In this document: in pieces, positions 8,042 to 15,567 of the stretch
Layout of the letters: each line of letters begins with the position of its first letter
Numbering within the stretch: position 1 is the stretch's first letter
Assembly (NCBI RefSeq): GCF_000379765.1
Contig: NZ_KB903430.1
Coordinates: 468,945 to 532,944 of the forward strand
Length of the DNA stretch: 64,000 bases
Direction: 5' to 3'
DNA from: Flexithrix dorotheae DSM 6795
GTDB lineage: Bacteria > Bacteroidota > Bacteroidia > Cytophagales > Flammeovirgaceae
The notes under the pieces: model-generated
Told to the model about the DNA's origin: nothing
Seen by the model: only the letters and a program-made list of their open reading frames with translations
The model's database searches: none
Translations under genes and position numbers: made by a program

Positions 8042-8344
8042 TACCTCTTCCAGAAGTGTTCTGAAAGCCACGTGTTTTCCCTGATATTTTTCGAAATGTT
8101 CTTTCTGTAATGCGGGAGCAAAGTTTTCCAGATAATAATTTAATTTATCAGGATTTTCACAGAAATACTGAATACAATAAGTGGTGCCGGTATTATTGGG
8201 ATCTTCACTGAGTAATTTCAAAAACTTAAAATCCATAAAACAACCGGTGGCCATTACTTCTCCGATATGTTTATTTTTCATCCAGTCAATCCATTCTACT
8301 CTAATTTCCTCCTCTACATTTACAGTTACATTATATAGTATCAT
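8039..8344 (-). CDS. DUF4286 family protein
   Basis: A 101-residue cytoplasmic protein matching DUF4286, a ferredoxin-like-fold family found in Bacteroidota. It starts MILYNVTVNVEEEIRVEWIDWM and contains KLLSEDPNNTGTTYCIQYF, both hallmarks of the family. The molecular function is not known. It has its own promoter (TTTC-N20-TACCTTTG) and is convergent with the small secreted protein gene. Family members often occur next to varied housekeeping genes, so context gives no strong hint here. Confidence 0.9.
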   Translation of the reverse strand: MILYNVTVNVEEEIRVEWIDWMKNKHIGEVMATGCFMDFKFLKLLSEDPNNTGTTYCIQYFCENPDKLNYYLENFAPALQKEHFEKYQGKHVAFRTLLEEV

Positions 8345-8392
8345 TATTCGAAAGCACCCGGCTTATTTAGGATTATAATTCTGATTACCTTA

Positions 8393-8424
8393 CAAAGGTA
8401 TTTCAGAGAAGGCGGTATTGGAAA
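8393..8424 (-). promoter_or_regulatory. Promoter of the DUF4286 gene
   Basis: TTTC (8424-8421), 20 bases, then TACCTTTG (8400-8393) on the minus strand; the -7 box matches TAnnTTTG exactly and lies about 48 bp before the ATG at 8344. Confidence 0.6.
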
Positions 8425-8431
8425 TAATCAA

Positions 8432-8461
8432 ATAAAAAAGCCATTGGAAAAATCCAATGGC
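8432..8461 (-). terminator. Terminator after the Na/Pi symporter gene
   Basis: Perfect 9-bp stem GCCATTGGA / TCCAATGGC with a 4-base loop; on the minus strand it is followed by TTTTTTATTTG. Confidence 0.85.
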
Positions 8462-8499
8462 ATAGAGGGCTAAAATAAATATCCCTTTGAATTTTCAAA

Positions 8500-9684
8500 T
8501 TAGTGCTCTGCAGTGACAACCACGGTTTTAGGTGCAACTTTTAAGGCTTTATCTTCCTCAAGACTTGATGAAGTATAAATGAGGACAAATGGTATAATAA
8601 AAAAGGTACAAACCACATAGGCAAAACCGGTAACTTTGTTTTTTTCAGTAGCATTTCCCAAAGCTTCTGCCAGCCTGATAGGAAAATTTCTGATGAATGG
8701 AATAGGGAACAAAACCAAAACACCAATTAAATTGAATAACAAATGACAAATGGCCACAGCAAGTGCCGCTTCTGTTTGTGAAATTGCAGCTATTAATGCG
8801 GTAACAGTAGTACCTATATTGGCTCCCATTAGAAATGGAAAAGCCTGTCTTAAGCTAATCTTATTAGTAGCTACAAGGGGTACCGAAACTGAAGTAGTAA
8901 CAGAACTGGATTGTACAGCAGCAGTCATTACTGCCCCCCAAAACAGGGAATAGACAGGTTTTCCAAAAATATACTTTTCCATTTTTTGCTGAGAACTTCC
9001 AATAAGCAGACTTTTCAATAAAACTGTAAAAGCCCTTAAAGAGAAAAACAATGCAATTACAGAAACCAGAATGACCAATATTCCATTTTTAGCCAATAAG
9101 TCAATAACAAATTTTGCAGTAGGTTTTACAGTAACGGCCATGATATTGAATATTTCGGTGGTTTGTCCGGCCTCAAAATAAAAGAAACCTGCTATTGTGC
9201 CACCTAATGAAGATAACAGCCCAAAGAAATATTCCAAAGGAAATAAAACAGCCACTACTAATAAATTGAAAAAATCATGAACCGTAGCAGCAGAAATGGC
9301 TTTACCAATTTCTGATCGGCTTGTCATATGGCCCAGCGCTACAATTGTACTGGTAACACTTGTCCCTATATTGGCTCCCATAATCATGGGGATGGCACTT
9401 TGTAAGGGCAAAGTACCGGCAGCCACAATGGCTACAATCATAGCGGTGGTGGTCGAACTACTTTGGACCAGTGCCGTAGCCAGTAACCCTACAAATAATC
9501 CGATAAAGGGATTAGAAGTGATACTGATGATTTCTTCAGCAATTCCTTTTCCCAATAACTTAAATCCACCACTCATTAAACTGAGCGATACCAGGAAAAG
9601 AAACAAGACTACAAATACTAAAACGACTCGCTTTATAAGGCTTAAGGTGTCAATTTCTGGTGCTTTTTTTTCTGCAGTTAACAT
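8500..9684 (-). CDS. Na+/phosphate symporter (NptA/PNaS family)
   Basis: A 394-residue inner-membrane transporter of the Na/Pi-cotransporter II family. Its two inverted repeats each carry the QSSS signature: LVQSSSTTTAMIVA in the first and AVQSSSVTTSVSVP in the second, each followed by a GANIGTS/TVT motif. About eight to ten hydrophobic helices are present, and no cytoplasmic PhoU domain is attached. ATG 9684 is preferred over a TTG eight codons upstream. It follows the OprP-like porin gene on the same strand with about 70 bp between them, so the two form a phosphate-uptake pair across outer and inner membranes. A phosphate substrate is inferred from the family and this pairing. Confidence 0.9.
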   Translation of the reverse strand: MLTAEKKAPEIDTLSLIKRVVLVFVVLFLFLVSLSLMSGGFKLLGKGIAEEIISITSNPFIGLFVGLLATALVQSSSTTTAMIVAIVAAGTLPLQSAIPMIMGANIGTSVTSTIVALGHMTSRSEIGKAISAATVHDFFNLLVVAVLFPLEYFFGLLSSLGGTIAGFFYFEAGQTTEIFNIMAVTVKPTAKFVIDLLAKNGILVILVSVIALFFSLRAFTVLLKSLLIGSSQQKMEKYIFGKPVYSLFWGAVMTAAVQSSSVTTSVSVPLVATNKISLRQAFPFLMGANIGTTVTALIAAISQTEAALAVAICHLLFNLIGVLVLFPIPFIRNFPIRLAEALGNATEKNKVTGFAYVVCTFFIIPFVLIYTSSSLEEDKALKVAPKTVVVTAEH

Positions 9685-9754
9685 ATCTTTCTGTTTACTT
9701 CTCTCCAATTCCTTCTCAAACTTTCCGGTCCTTTCGAGATGATTAATTTTGATT

Positions 9755-11035
9755 TTAAAAGGATAATTCTAATTGAATTCGGTAAATATATTTGGAGGGT
9801 TTAGTCTCCTCTCTTTGGTAACTAAAATCATTTTGCACCTTTATTTTATGACCGATGATGTATTTGGAAAGCGCAAATGTATATTCGTCAATATCGTTTT
9901 TTCTTATTTCATCCTCAGGGCTGATGGTGGTAAACCTGGCGGCTATTTCCCAATTTTTCTTGAATAAATACCCTGCCTGCATATTCAATCCTGTACCTAC
10001 ATAAAAAAATTGAAAATCGTCAATAGCCTTTACTTCAGCCGGATTGTTATAAGAAGAGGTTCTTTTGGTATATTCTCCCATTGCAGAAAACCCATTGTAT
10101 TTGAACATCGCATCCACATACCACGCAGATAAATCCCCTGGAGATTCTACATGGATGAGATCTCCCAGTCTTCCCTTTTCCCGGATGGCATTGTCATTAT
10201 AATCATAGCTTACCCCTACAGATAATTTTGGCGTTTTTTCTCTCACCAAATCAGCTTCTGAGTAATCCCCTTTTTTTGAAAAATTACCAAATGGCAGGAA
10301 TTCCAGTCTTCCAGTAAAGCCATAACCTTTATTTCCTTCCACATCATTTTCATTATAAGAATAGTTTTTACCTTCTCCCAAAGAGACAGCAGCTTTTTCT
10401 CTTATTAAAAAGTTGCCGATATTAAAGTGGTGATGGAGCTGAATTCCCTTATCCCTGTCAATGTTATATTGTTTATTGAGCAATGAACGGTCTACAAACT
10501 GCAAATTTTGAGAAGAAATCACCCGTTCTCGGTTACCTGGGAGCTTGGTTTGTCCTACCCACAGGGTAAAATTTTTATAGAAATTCCACTGAATTACAGC
10601 ATCAAGGATTTGATTGCCTACCACATCCGCCTCAAATTTGTAGCCCAGACTCTTATGAAAAAGATAACCACTTGATTTTACCCTGGCCCGCCTTATCCAA
10701 AGTCTTCTGTCAAAGGATGGTTCTTCAGTGTGGGGCACAGAAGTCAGGTCCATTCTGGTCTGTAGTCTTGCACTGTATTTTATCCCAAATGACACTTTTC
10801 CGGTATTAATCTCAATTTTTCGGTCGGTGTCACCATTAATTAACTTGAATCTACTGTTTTCTACCCCCAGTGTATCAGAGTTTTCCTTCTGCAAGGAATT
10901 GGCGTTTTGTTGATTTTCCTTTAACAGCTCCTCTTGTTCATTTTTTTTATTTTCTGAAGCCTTTGCAATTTCTTGTGACCATGAAGTATTTGTTAGTAAT
11001 AGCCCTATAAACAGACAAAATAAGGTAAATTTCAT
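9755..11035 (-). CDS. OprO/OprP-type phosphate-selective porin
   Basis: A 426-residue outer-membrane beta-barrel. A signal peptide (1-20) is followed by a charged, predicted coiled-coil stretch (about 25-60, rich in Lys/Glu/Gln/Asn), then a barrel domain of the phosphate-selective porin O/P family. Family-like features include FDRRLWIRRARVKSSGYLF..LGYKFEADVVG and WVGQTKLPGNRERVISSQNLQFVDRS. The protein ends in an aromatic-terminated strand (IQLELSF). Paired with the downstream Na/Pi symporter, it is likely to admit phosphate or polyphosphate. A long AT-rich leader precedes it, suggesting complex control. Confidence 0.9.
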   Translation of the reverse strand: MKFTLFCLFIGLLLTNTSWSQEIAKASENKKNEQEELLKENQQNANSLQKENSDTLGVENSRFKLINGDTDRKIEINTGKVSFGIKYSARLQTRMDLTSVPHTEEPSFDRRLWIRRARVKSSGYLFHKSLGYKFEADVVGNQILDAVIQWNFYKNFTLWVGQTKLPGNRERVISSQNLQFVDRSLLNKQYNIDRDKGIQLHHHFNIGNFLIREKAAVSLGEGKNYSYNENDVEGNKGYGFTGRLEFLPFGNFSKKGDYSEADLVREKTPKLSVGVSYDYNDNAIREKGRLGDLIHVESPGDLSAWYVDAMFKYNGFSAMGEYTKRTSSYNNPAEVKAIDDFQFFYVGTGLNMQAGYLFKKNWEIAARFTTISPEDEIRKNDIDEYTFALSKYIIGHKIKVQNDFSYQREETKPSKYIYRIQLELSF

Positions 11036-11812
11036 TCTATATTATTTTTTGAATCAACTCCGGCAGGCATTAATTTTTATTAAATTTTTCTTTAATTTTT
11101 TTTTACTTGAAAGCAAAAATGAAATACATTATTTAATCAATCATGAATGAAAAATTAATATAATGTTAAGTATTTTCTAACGCTTGTTTTTTAAGACAAA
11201 AACCTTAAGTAAAACAAATCAACATTCTATTTGGCAAACAAGGACAATTGTAGAAACAAAGACAGGCTATTTAAAAACACACCTTATTAAAAAACCAGAA
11301 ATTACTAAAAAACCTTATTGAAGAGGAATAACTCCAAACAAACTGAATAAAATGGAAAGACGCATAAAAACAGATTAAACAAGCAAAAAACAAGCACAAT
11401 TAGCCTATCTTTACCCATTATAATATTACAAATAACGGAAGGAGGTAATATTGAAAAAGTTATAATTAATCCCAATAAATTACCATCATTTCCTTACCCC
11501 TTAAAAACCCTTCTATTTCCTAATCAGGCAGACAAATACTGTAAATCCAAACAACTTTTCTTTTATTTAAATCCCAATCTTAAATCGCTTAAATATTTCT
11601 TTAAGACAAATTTCATATTACATAAAAGAAAACTAAATATTAATTTTTAACCTTAAATTAACTTACTATTAACATTAAATGATTCAAATTAACATTTAGT
11701 TAATATTAAATATCCAAAATAGCAGCCAAATAGCCTTTCTGTTCCCACTATCAACAATATTATACAGTAGCTTTCTGAAATTATTGAAGTTTTCAGCACC
11801 TTCAAAGATTAC
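11036..11812. other. Long AT-rich intergenic region upstream of the porin gene
   Basis: No coding potential is seen on either strand across roughly 780 bp. The stretch contains AACCTTA/CACCTTA-type heptamers at 11201, 11280, 11311 and 11649; two of them (ACCTTATT at 11281 and 11312) are spaced 31 bp apart, about three helical turns. Near 11650-11710 several TTAACATT/TTAATATT units occur. It may be a regulatory region for the phosphate-uptake pair, but no promoter can be assigned with confidence. Confidence 0.4.
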
Positions 11813-11853
11813 AAATAAAAAATCTCCAATCAGAATGAGTGTACTGATTGGAG
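11813..11853 (-). terminator. Terminator after the mPPase-like gene
   Basis: Eleven-bp stem TCTCCAATCAG / CTGATTGGAGA with a 9-base loop; on the minus strand it runs into TTTTTTATTTGT. It lies about 100 bp past the stop codon. Confidence 0.8.
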
Positions 11854-11958
11854 AAATAAAAAATCTAAATTTTTGAGCAGCAGTGGATGCTATTAATTGA
11901 GAGAAATGAAAGCAAACCGGCCTCTGCCATTCAGCCCGATGGATCAGGCCAATCAAAT

Positions 11959-13182
11959 CTATCCTTTTTGTTTTCTGGTTTCTGAGGGAGAGGAATTGAA
12001 AAACTGCCCAAGCAATGCATGTACATTAGGCGAAAGCCTTTCCAGTTTTCTACGCTGGAAGTAATTAATGTACTTAATGTTTTTAATATGTAGGTAATTT
12101 TTGTCAATTACCAGATTAACCCCAACATTACTGATCATACACACAAAGGCAATAGCCAGACTATACAGACCAATCATATCATAGGCCATCCATAGGGCAT
12201 AAACAATAATTGCCAACGGAATTAAGGCAATTACCCCGTTGATCATCATTCGAATTAATACATTTAAAAATATTTTTTCAGAGGTTCTTTTCAGAATGAA
12301 CCTGATATAACTGTTGGCAAGGTACTGATATAATCTAACCACTTTTCCGGATATAAAACCGGCAATAATCCCTACCTGCATCGCTGCTAAAACATTCGTG
12401 CTGGAATATTCCACACCATCTATCATCCAGGTGGCGGGCAACAGCCTGTTCACTAAAATTGAGGCTACCTGAATCAGAATGATTACCGATAAAAAACTGA
12501 TCAGGATGAGTATCTGATTTTTCTTATTTGGATACAATTCCACAAAAACAGCCCCCATATAGGTAATTAGAATACTAAAGGCTGCAAAGTAAATAGGTAA
12601 TAATACGGCCCCCATTCCTTCAAATGGATCATACTGTCCCGGTATCAGATTAAAAGTGGTACCCAGAAAAGCTGTTCCAATAATTACAGCCACAAATGTA
12701 TCGTAGCGATCCCGATCAATTTTATAGGTCACTTTTAAATCTTCTATTTTGAATCCGAGAAGTTCATAAAAGATAAATGCCAAAGCAGATCCACCTAAAT
12801 AGGAAGCCATGATATAGGTTATCTCATAAGCATTAATATAGGAAATCCCCAAATAACCAAACACGCCAATTATAGCCAAAAAGCTAAAAAATAATTGAGC
12901 TAAACTTTTATATGGTTTAGGGGCGAAAAACACTCCTATATATTTGTAGAAGGCACTTTGCTCCGCCTTTTTCAGGGAAACGTTTCCAATTAAGCGTACC
13001 AGAAGCAAAACCCCTGCTCCGGCAATAGCTCCGGAATAGCAGTGTACTAAATTAAAATGTCCGAAATGAATTTGGGAAAAATATATGATAAGCGCTGAAA
13101 AGACACTAATAAGCAATGCCTTTTGATAGTGGTAAATACTTGAATTACCAATTTTATTGTTGGTCAGTTTCATTATCCTCAT
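11959..13182 (-). CDS. Truncated, catalytically dead homologue of membrane pyrophosphatase (HppA-like)
   Basis: A 407-residue protein with about ten membrane helices. By eye it aligns in order with the middle of H+/Na+-translocating pyrophosphatases (about 700 residues, 16 helices). LPIYFAAFSILITYMGAVFVE resembles the family's LPLLIAALGILAS..GTFFVR; VGIIAGFISGKVVRLYQY resembles IGLVAGFLIGYITEYYTS; IGLYSLAIAFVCMISNVGVNLVID resembles GLYGIALAAVGMLSTxGISLAVD. The sites that bind Mg-pyrophosphate are gone: the DVGADLVGKVE segment reads FKIEDLKVTYK, the DNVGDNVGD segment is replaced, and the DNAGG stretch after the last helix reads KNIKYIN. The final four helices of the family are absent. The frame is intact, with its own terminator, so it is not an obvious pseudogene. 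The role is unknown; a regulatory or scaffold function is possible. Confidence 0.65.
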   Translation of the reverse strand: MRIMKLTNNKIGNSSIYHYQKALLISVFSALIIYFSQIHFGHFNLVHCYSGAIAGAGVLLLVRLIGNVSLKKAEQSAFYKYIGVFFAPKPYKSLAQLFFSFLAIIGVFGYLGISYINAYEITYIMASYLGGSALAFIFYELLGFKIEDLKVTYKIDRDRYDTFVAVIIGTAFLGTTFNLIPGQYDPFEGMGAVLLPIYFAAFSILITYMGAVFVELYPNKKNQILILISFLSVIILIQVASILVNRLLPATWMIDGVEYSSTNVLAAMQVGIIAGFISGKVVRLYQYLANSYIRFILKRTSEKIFLNVLIRMMINGVIALIPLAIIVYALWMAYDMIGLYSLAIAFVCMISNVGVNLVIDKNYLHIKNIKYINYFQRRKLERLSPNVHALLGQFFNSSPSETRKQKG

Positions 13183-13425
13183 TTTTATTGCTTAGCTGGT
13201 TGAAAAAGCAATTTTCATTGTTGATGTGCAGAAGTTTAATTGACCCAGGCACATGTATGTTTTTAATTTGATTTTATACCACAAATGTACGTCAAACCAA
13301 TTGGAGAGGTTTATTTTTAAGACAAACAAATGTTAAAAAACAGGCTGAGGAGCTGTCAGAAGAGAAAATGAAGGTAGAAGGAAAGGCGGAAAAATCATCC
13401 ATTTCCCCCTTTCCTCAGGTAAGAT

Positions 13426-14340
13426 TTATAAGTTTTTCATCAAATACTGATACATTTTTATCATGCAGTCAATATCATGTTTGTGGACCTTTTCATCAGG
13501 AGTATGTACATTATCTTCCGGAGCACCCACAAAACACCAGTCAAACGGATAGGATGATTTTTGCAATTGATTGCCATCGCTTCCACCTGCATCTTCCACT
13601 TCCAGTTGAAAATCAATCCCACTCGCTTTCGCCAGTTCAATGATCTTATTCAGGTATTTCCTTCTCGGAATGCCACTATCTCTCATGGAAACTGCGACCC
13701 CCTTCCCATGTTTCACTCCGTCTGTAACCCAGGTGATATCGGAAATCAAAGCCTGCCTTACCTGATAGTTTTCAAAAATGTATTTCCCTAAATAGCCTAC
13801 TGCACCTCCTCCCGCTTCTTCGTAACAGGAAAAACAAATGATGCCATCTTCCAGGGTTTCAGCCACTTTAAGCGCATTGTAAACACCAAGCCGGTTGTCC
13901 ATATAGCAGGATTGCACAAACTCATCACTGGTTCGAAAGTCCGATTTAAATACAAGCTGGGTACCCCGGTCTATTTCCCTGTCATATTTGTAGTAAGCTT
14001 TCTGGCTTCCTTCGCTCACAGACATTTCACATTCAATTTCTCCTTTGGAGTCCTTTCCTACCAATACATAATTATGTTTGATTCTTGGACCTCCAATTTT
14101 CACCAGTTCCTTATTATACTTCACAGTAAACCCAATGGAGTCCAGGTGGGCAAAAATTGCCGTTCTGGGTTTCCCAAATACCAGGATAATACAATCCTGA
14201 AATTCTTCTCCCTCAATAATCTGAGGCTGCACTTTCCAGTCAGATTGGTTTGCTTTGATATAGTTTAACACAAAATCCTTCATTGGACCTTCATCTCCGG
14301 AAGGCGCCTGGATTTTGCACAATTGTTTTAATAATTCCAT
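13426..14340 (-). CDS. M42-family metallopeptidase (aminopeptidase-like)
   Basis: A 304-residue cytoplasmic dinuclear metallopeptidase of the M42/M28/M20 clan. Metal ligands are visible in order: FAHLDSIGF (His and Asp), YMDNRLGVYNAL (bridging Asp), CYEEAGGGAVGY (catalytic Glu then ligand Glu), SDITWVTDG (Asp) and PEDNVHTPDE (His). The beta-barrel substrate-gating insert typical of M42 lies between about residues 70 and 135. It probably trims short peptides in the cytosol. The gene is monocistronic. A mismatched hairpin follows at about 13379-13415 but lacks a clear T-run. Confidence 0.88.
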   Translation of the reverse strand: MELLKQLCKIQAPSGDEGPMKDFVLNYIKANQSDWKVQPQIIEGEEFQDCIILVFGKPRTAIFAHLDSIGFTVKYNKELVKIGGPRIKHNYVLVGKDSKGEIECEMSVSEGSQKAYYKYDREIDRGTQLVFKSDFRTSDEFVQSCYMDNRLGVYNALKVAETLEDGIICFSCYEEAGGGAVGYLGKYIFENYQVRQALISDITWVTDGVKHGKGVAVSMRDSGIPRRKYLNKIIELAKASGIDFQLEVEDAGGSDGNQLQKSSYPFDWCFVGAPEDNVHTPDEKVHKHDIDCMIKMYQYLMKNL

Positions 14341-14500
14341 GCGATTTATTTATGGTTATGCAATTCAAGGTGCAATAATCTAAAAAGCAGGAGCAAATCA
14401 AAACCATTTCAGGAAAAATAAAGTCAGTTCACTATTGAATGTCAATGAAAGAAATGCCTTATACCAATATATTCCTAATTTAAAACTGTAATAGAGTTGT

Positions 14501-14532
14501 AAAAAAAGCACAAACAAATAATTTGCTTGTGC
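14501..14532 (-). terminator. Terminator after nfu
   Basis: GCACAA.CAAAT / ATTTG.TTGTGC stem (one mismatch), followed on the minus strand by seven T residues, 30 bp past the nfu stop. Confidence 0.75.
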
Positions 14533-14562
14533 CTCTTAAAAAGGATCATTATTTGTTTAAAC

Positions 14563-15168
14563 CTAAACCCCTTCAGCAATTACTTCCTGTACCTGGGGAA
14601 CCATTCTTTTCATCATAGTTTCTATTCCCGACTTTAAAGTGATGGTAGAAGCCGGACAACCACTGCATGAACCCTGTAGCAATACTTTGAGTAATCCACT
14701 TTGCTCATCGAAAGAATGGAACTGAATCGCACCTCCATCCATTTCCACGGCTGGTTTAATGTATTCGTCCAAAACACCTTTTATTTTCTTTACAGCTTCA
14801 GTATCATTATTCAACTCAACAATTGTATCAGGCTGGTCTTCATTGAAAATAGGCTTTTCGGCTTCAAAATACTGCTTGATAAATTCCTTCAGTTCAGGAA
14901 TTACACTTGCCCAATCGGTGGCTTCATCCTTAGTAATAGTAATGAAGTTACTCATATAAAACACCCTTGTCACATAAGGAAACTGAAATAATTCCTGAGC
15001 CAACGGAGAATTTTTCGCACTTTCTAAATCTGGGAAATCCACATTCTCCCCCTCACTCAAAAGCATGAAATTCAGCATAAACTTCATGGAGTTAGGATTA
15101 GGATTGGCCTCTGTGTAAATCGTGAGGTTTCTTTTATATAATTGATCTTTGTTATATCCTTCTGGCAT
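14563..15168 (-). CDS. nfu: NifU-like Fe-S scaffold/carrier protein (Nfu)
   Basis: A 201-residue iron-sulfur cluster carrier. The N-terminal Nfu_N/Scaffold domain (YTEANPNPNSMKFMLN... about 14-100) precedes the C-terminal NifU domain with GSCSGCPASTITLKSGIE, whose CxxC (about residues 170-173) holds the [4Fe-4S] cluster on dimerisation. The N-domain plus NifU arrangement is the one found in mitochondria and in many Bacteroidota. The gene is alone. A Bacteroidota -7 box (TACTTTTG, 15239-15232) and a perfect 17-bp palindrome lie in its leader, suggesting regulation by a dedicated repressor, possibly an Fe-S sensor. Confidence 0.93.
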   Translation of the reverse strand: MPEGYNKDQLYKRNLTIYTEANPNPNSMKFMLNFMLLSEGENVDFPDLESAKNSPLAQELFQFPYVTRVFYMSNFITITKDEATDWASVIPELKEFIKQYFEAEKPIFNEDQPDTIVELNNDTEAVKKIKGVLDEYIKPAVEMDGGAIQFHSFDEQSGLLKVLLQGSCSGCPASTITLKSGIETMMKRMVPQVQEVIAEGV

Positions 15169-15207
15169 GTCTCTAAAATTTTACAATTCTATAATTATTC
15201 CCATTTC

Positions 15208-15224
15208 ATCAGTCCGGGACTGAT
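15208..15224. promoter_or_regulatory. Perfect palindrome ATCAGTCCGGGACTGAT in the nfu leader
   Basis: Eight-base arms ATCAGTCC / GGACTGAT around one central G. It lies just downstream of the -7 box TACTTTTG (15239-15232) and 40 bp before the nfu ATG, a classic repressor position overlapping the transcription start. AGTCC/GGACT half-sites recall Rrf2-family (IscR-like) operators, but the assignment is inference. Confidence 0.55.
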
Positions 15225-15239
15225 AATGTTACAAAAGTA

Positions 15240-15567
15240 ACAAAGAAGTGGGAAATTAATTCCATTGAATTGTTAAGAGGGCACTTTATCTTGAAATTTA
15301 CCTGCTAACCTGCTGAAGTATCATTCTTAATCCCAATTAGATGGCAATTTTTAGATTAATAGTTAACTTTAACCCCGGAGCTAGTGCAACCAAAATGGAA
15401 ATTTAGGAGGTATTTCAGTAAGCTAACAAACTGACGATCAACCCCGAACGAATACTGCTTATTTAATAACCTGAAGCACTGGTTAAATTGAGTTCTAAAA
15501 TCCACAATCAGGTTTTAGCACAAAAAAATGGATTTAATTATCCTTTTTGGTTACTAAACAAAAACAC
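15240..15567. other. Intergenic region upstream of the CHAT gene
   Basis: AT-rich and without coding potential. A TTAACTTTAACC stretch near 15363 and several TTAA-rich blocks are present, but no convincing TAnnTTTG box or palindrome was found. Confidence 0.3.

Noticed and set aside
11696-11956. 86-codon minus-strand frame downstream of the mPPase-like gene
   Set aside because: It spans the terminator hairpin (11823-11853), has no homology feel and no start context; it is read-through of non-coding sequence.
13379-13415. Hairpin after the M42 peptidase gene
   Set aside because: One mismatch and no T-run, so not convincing as a terminator.
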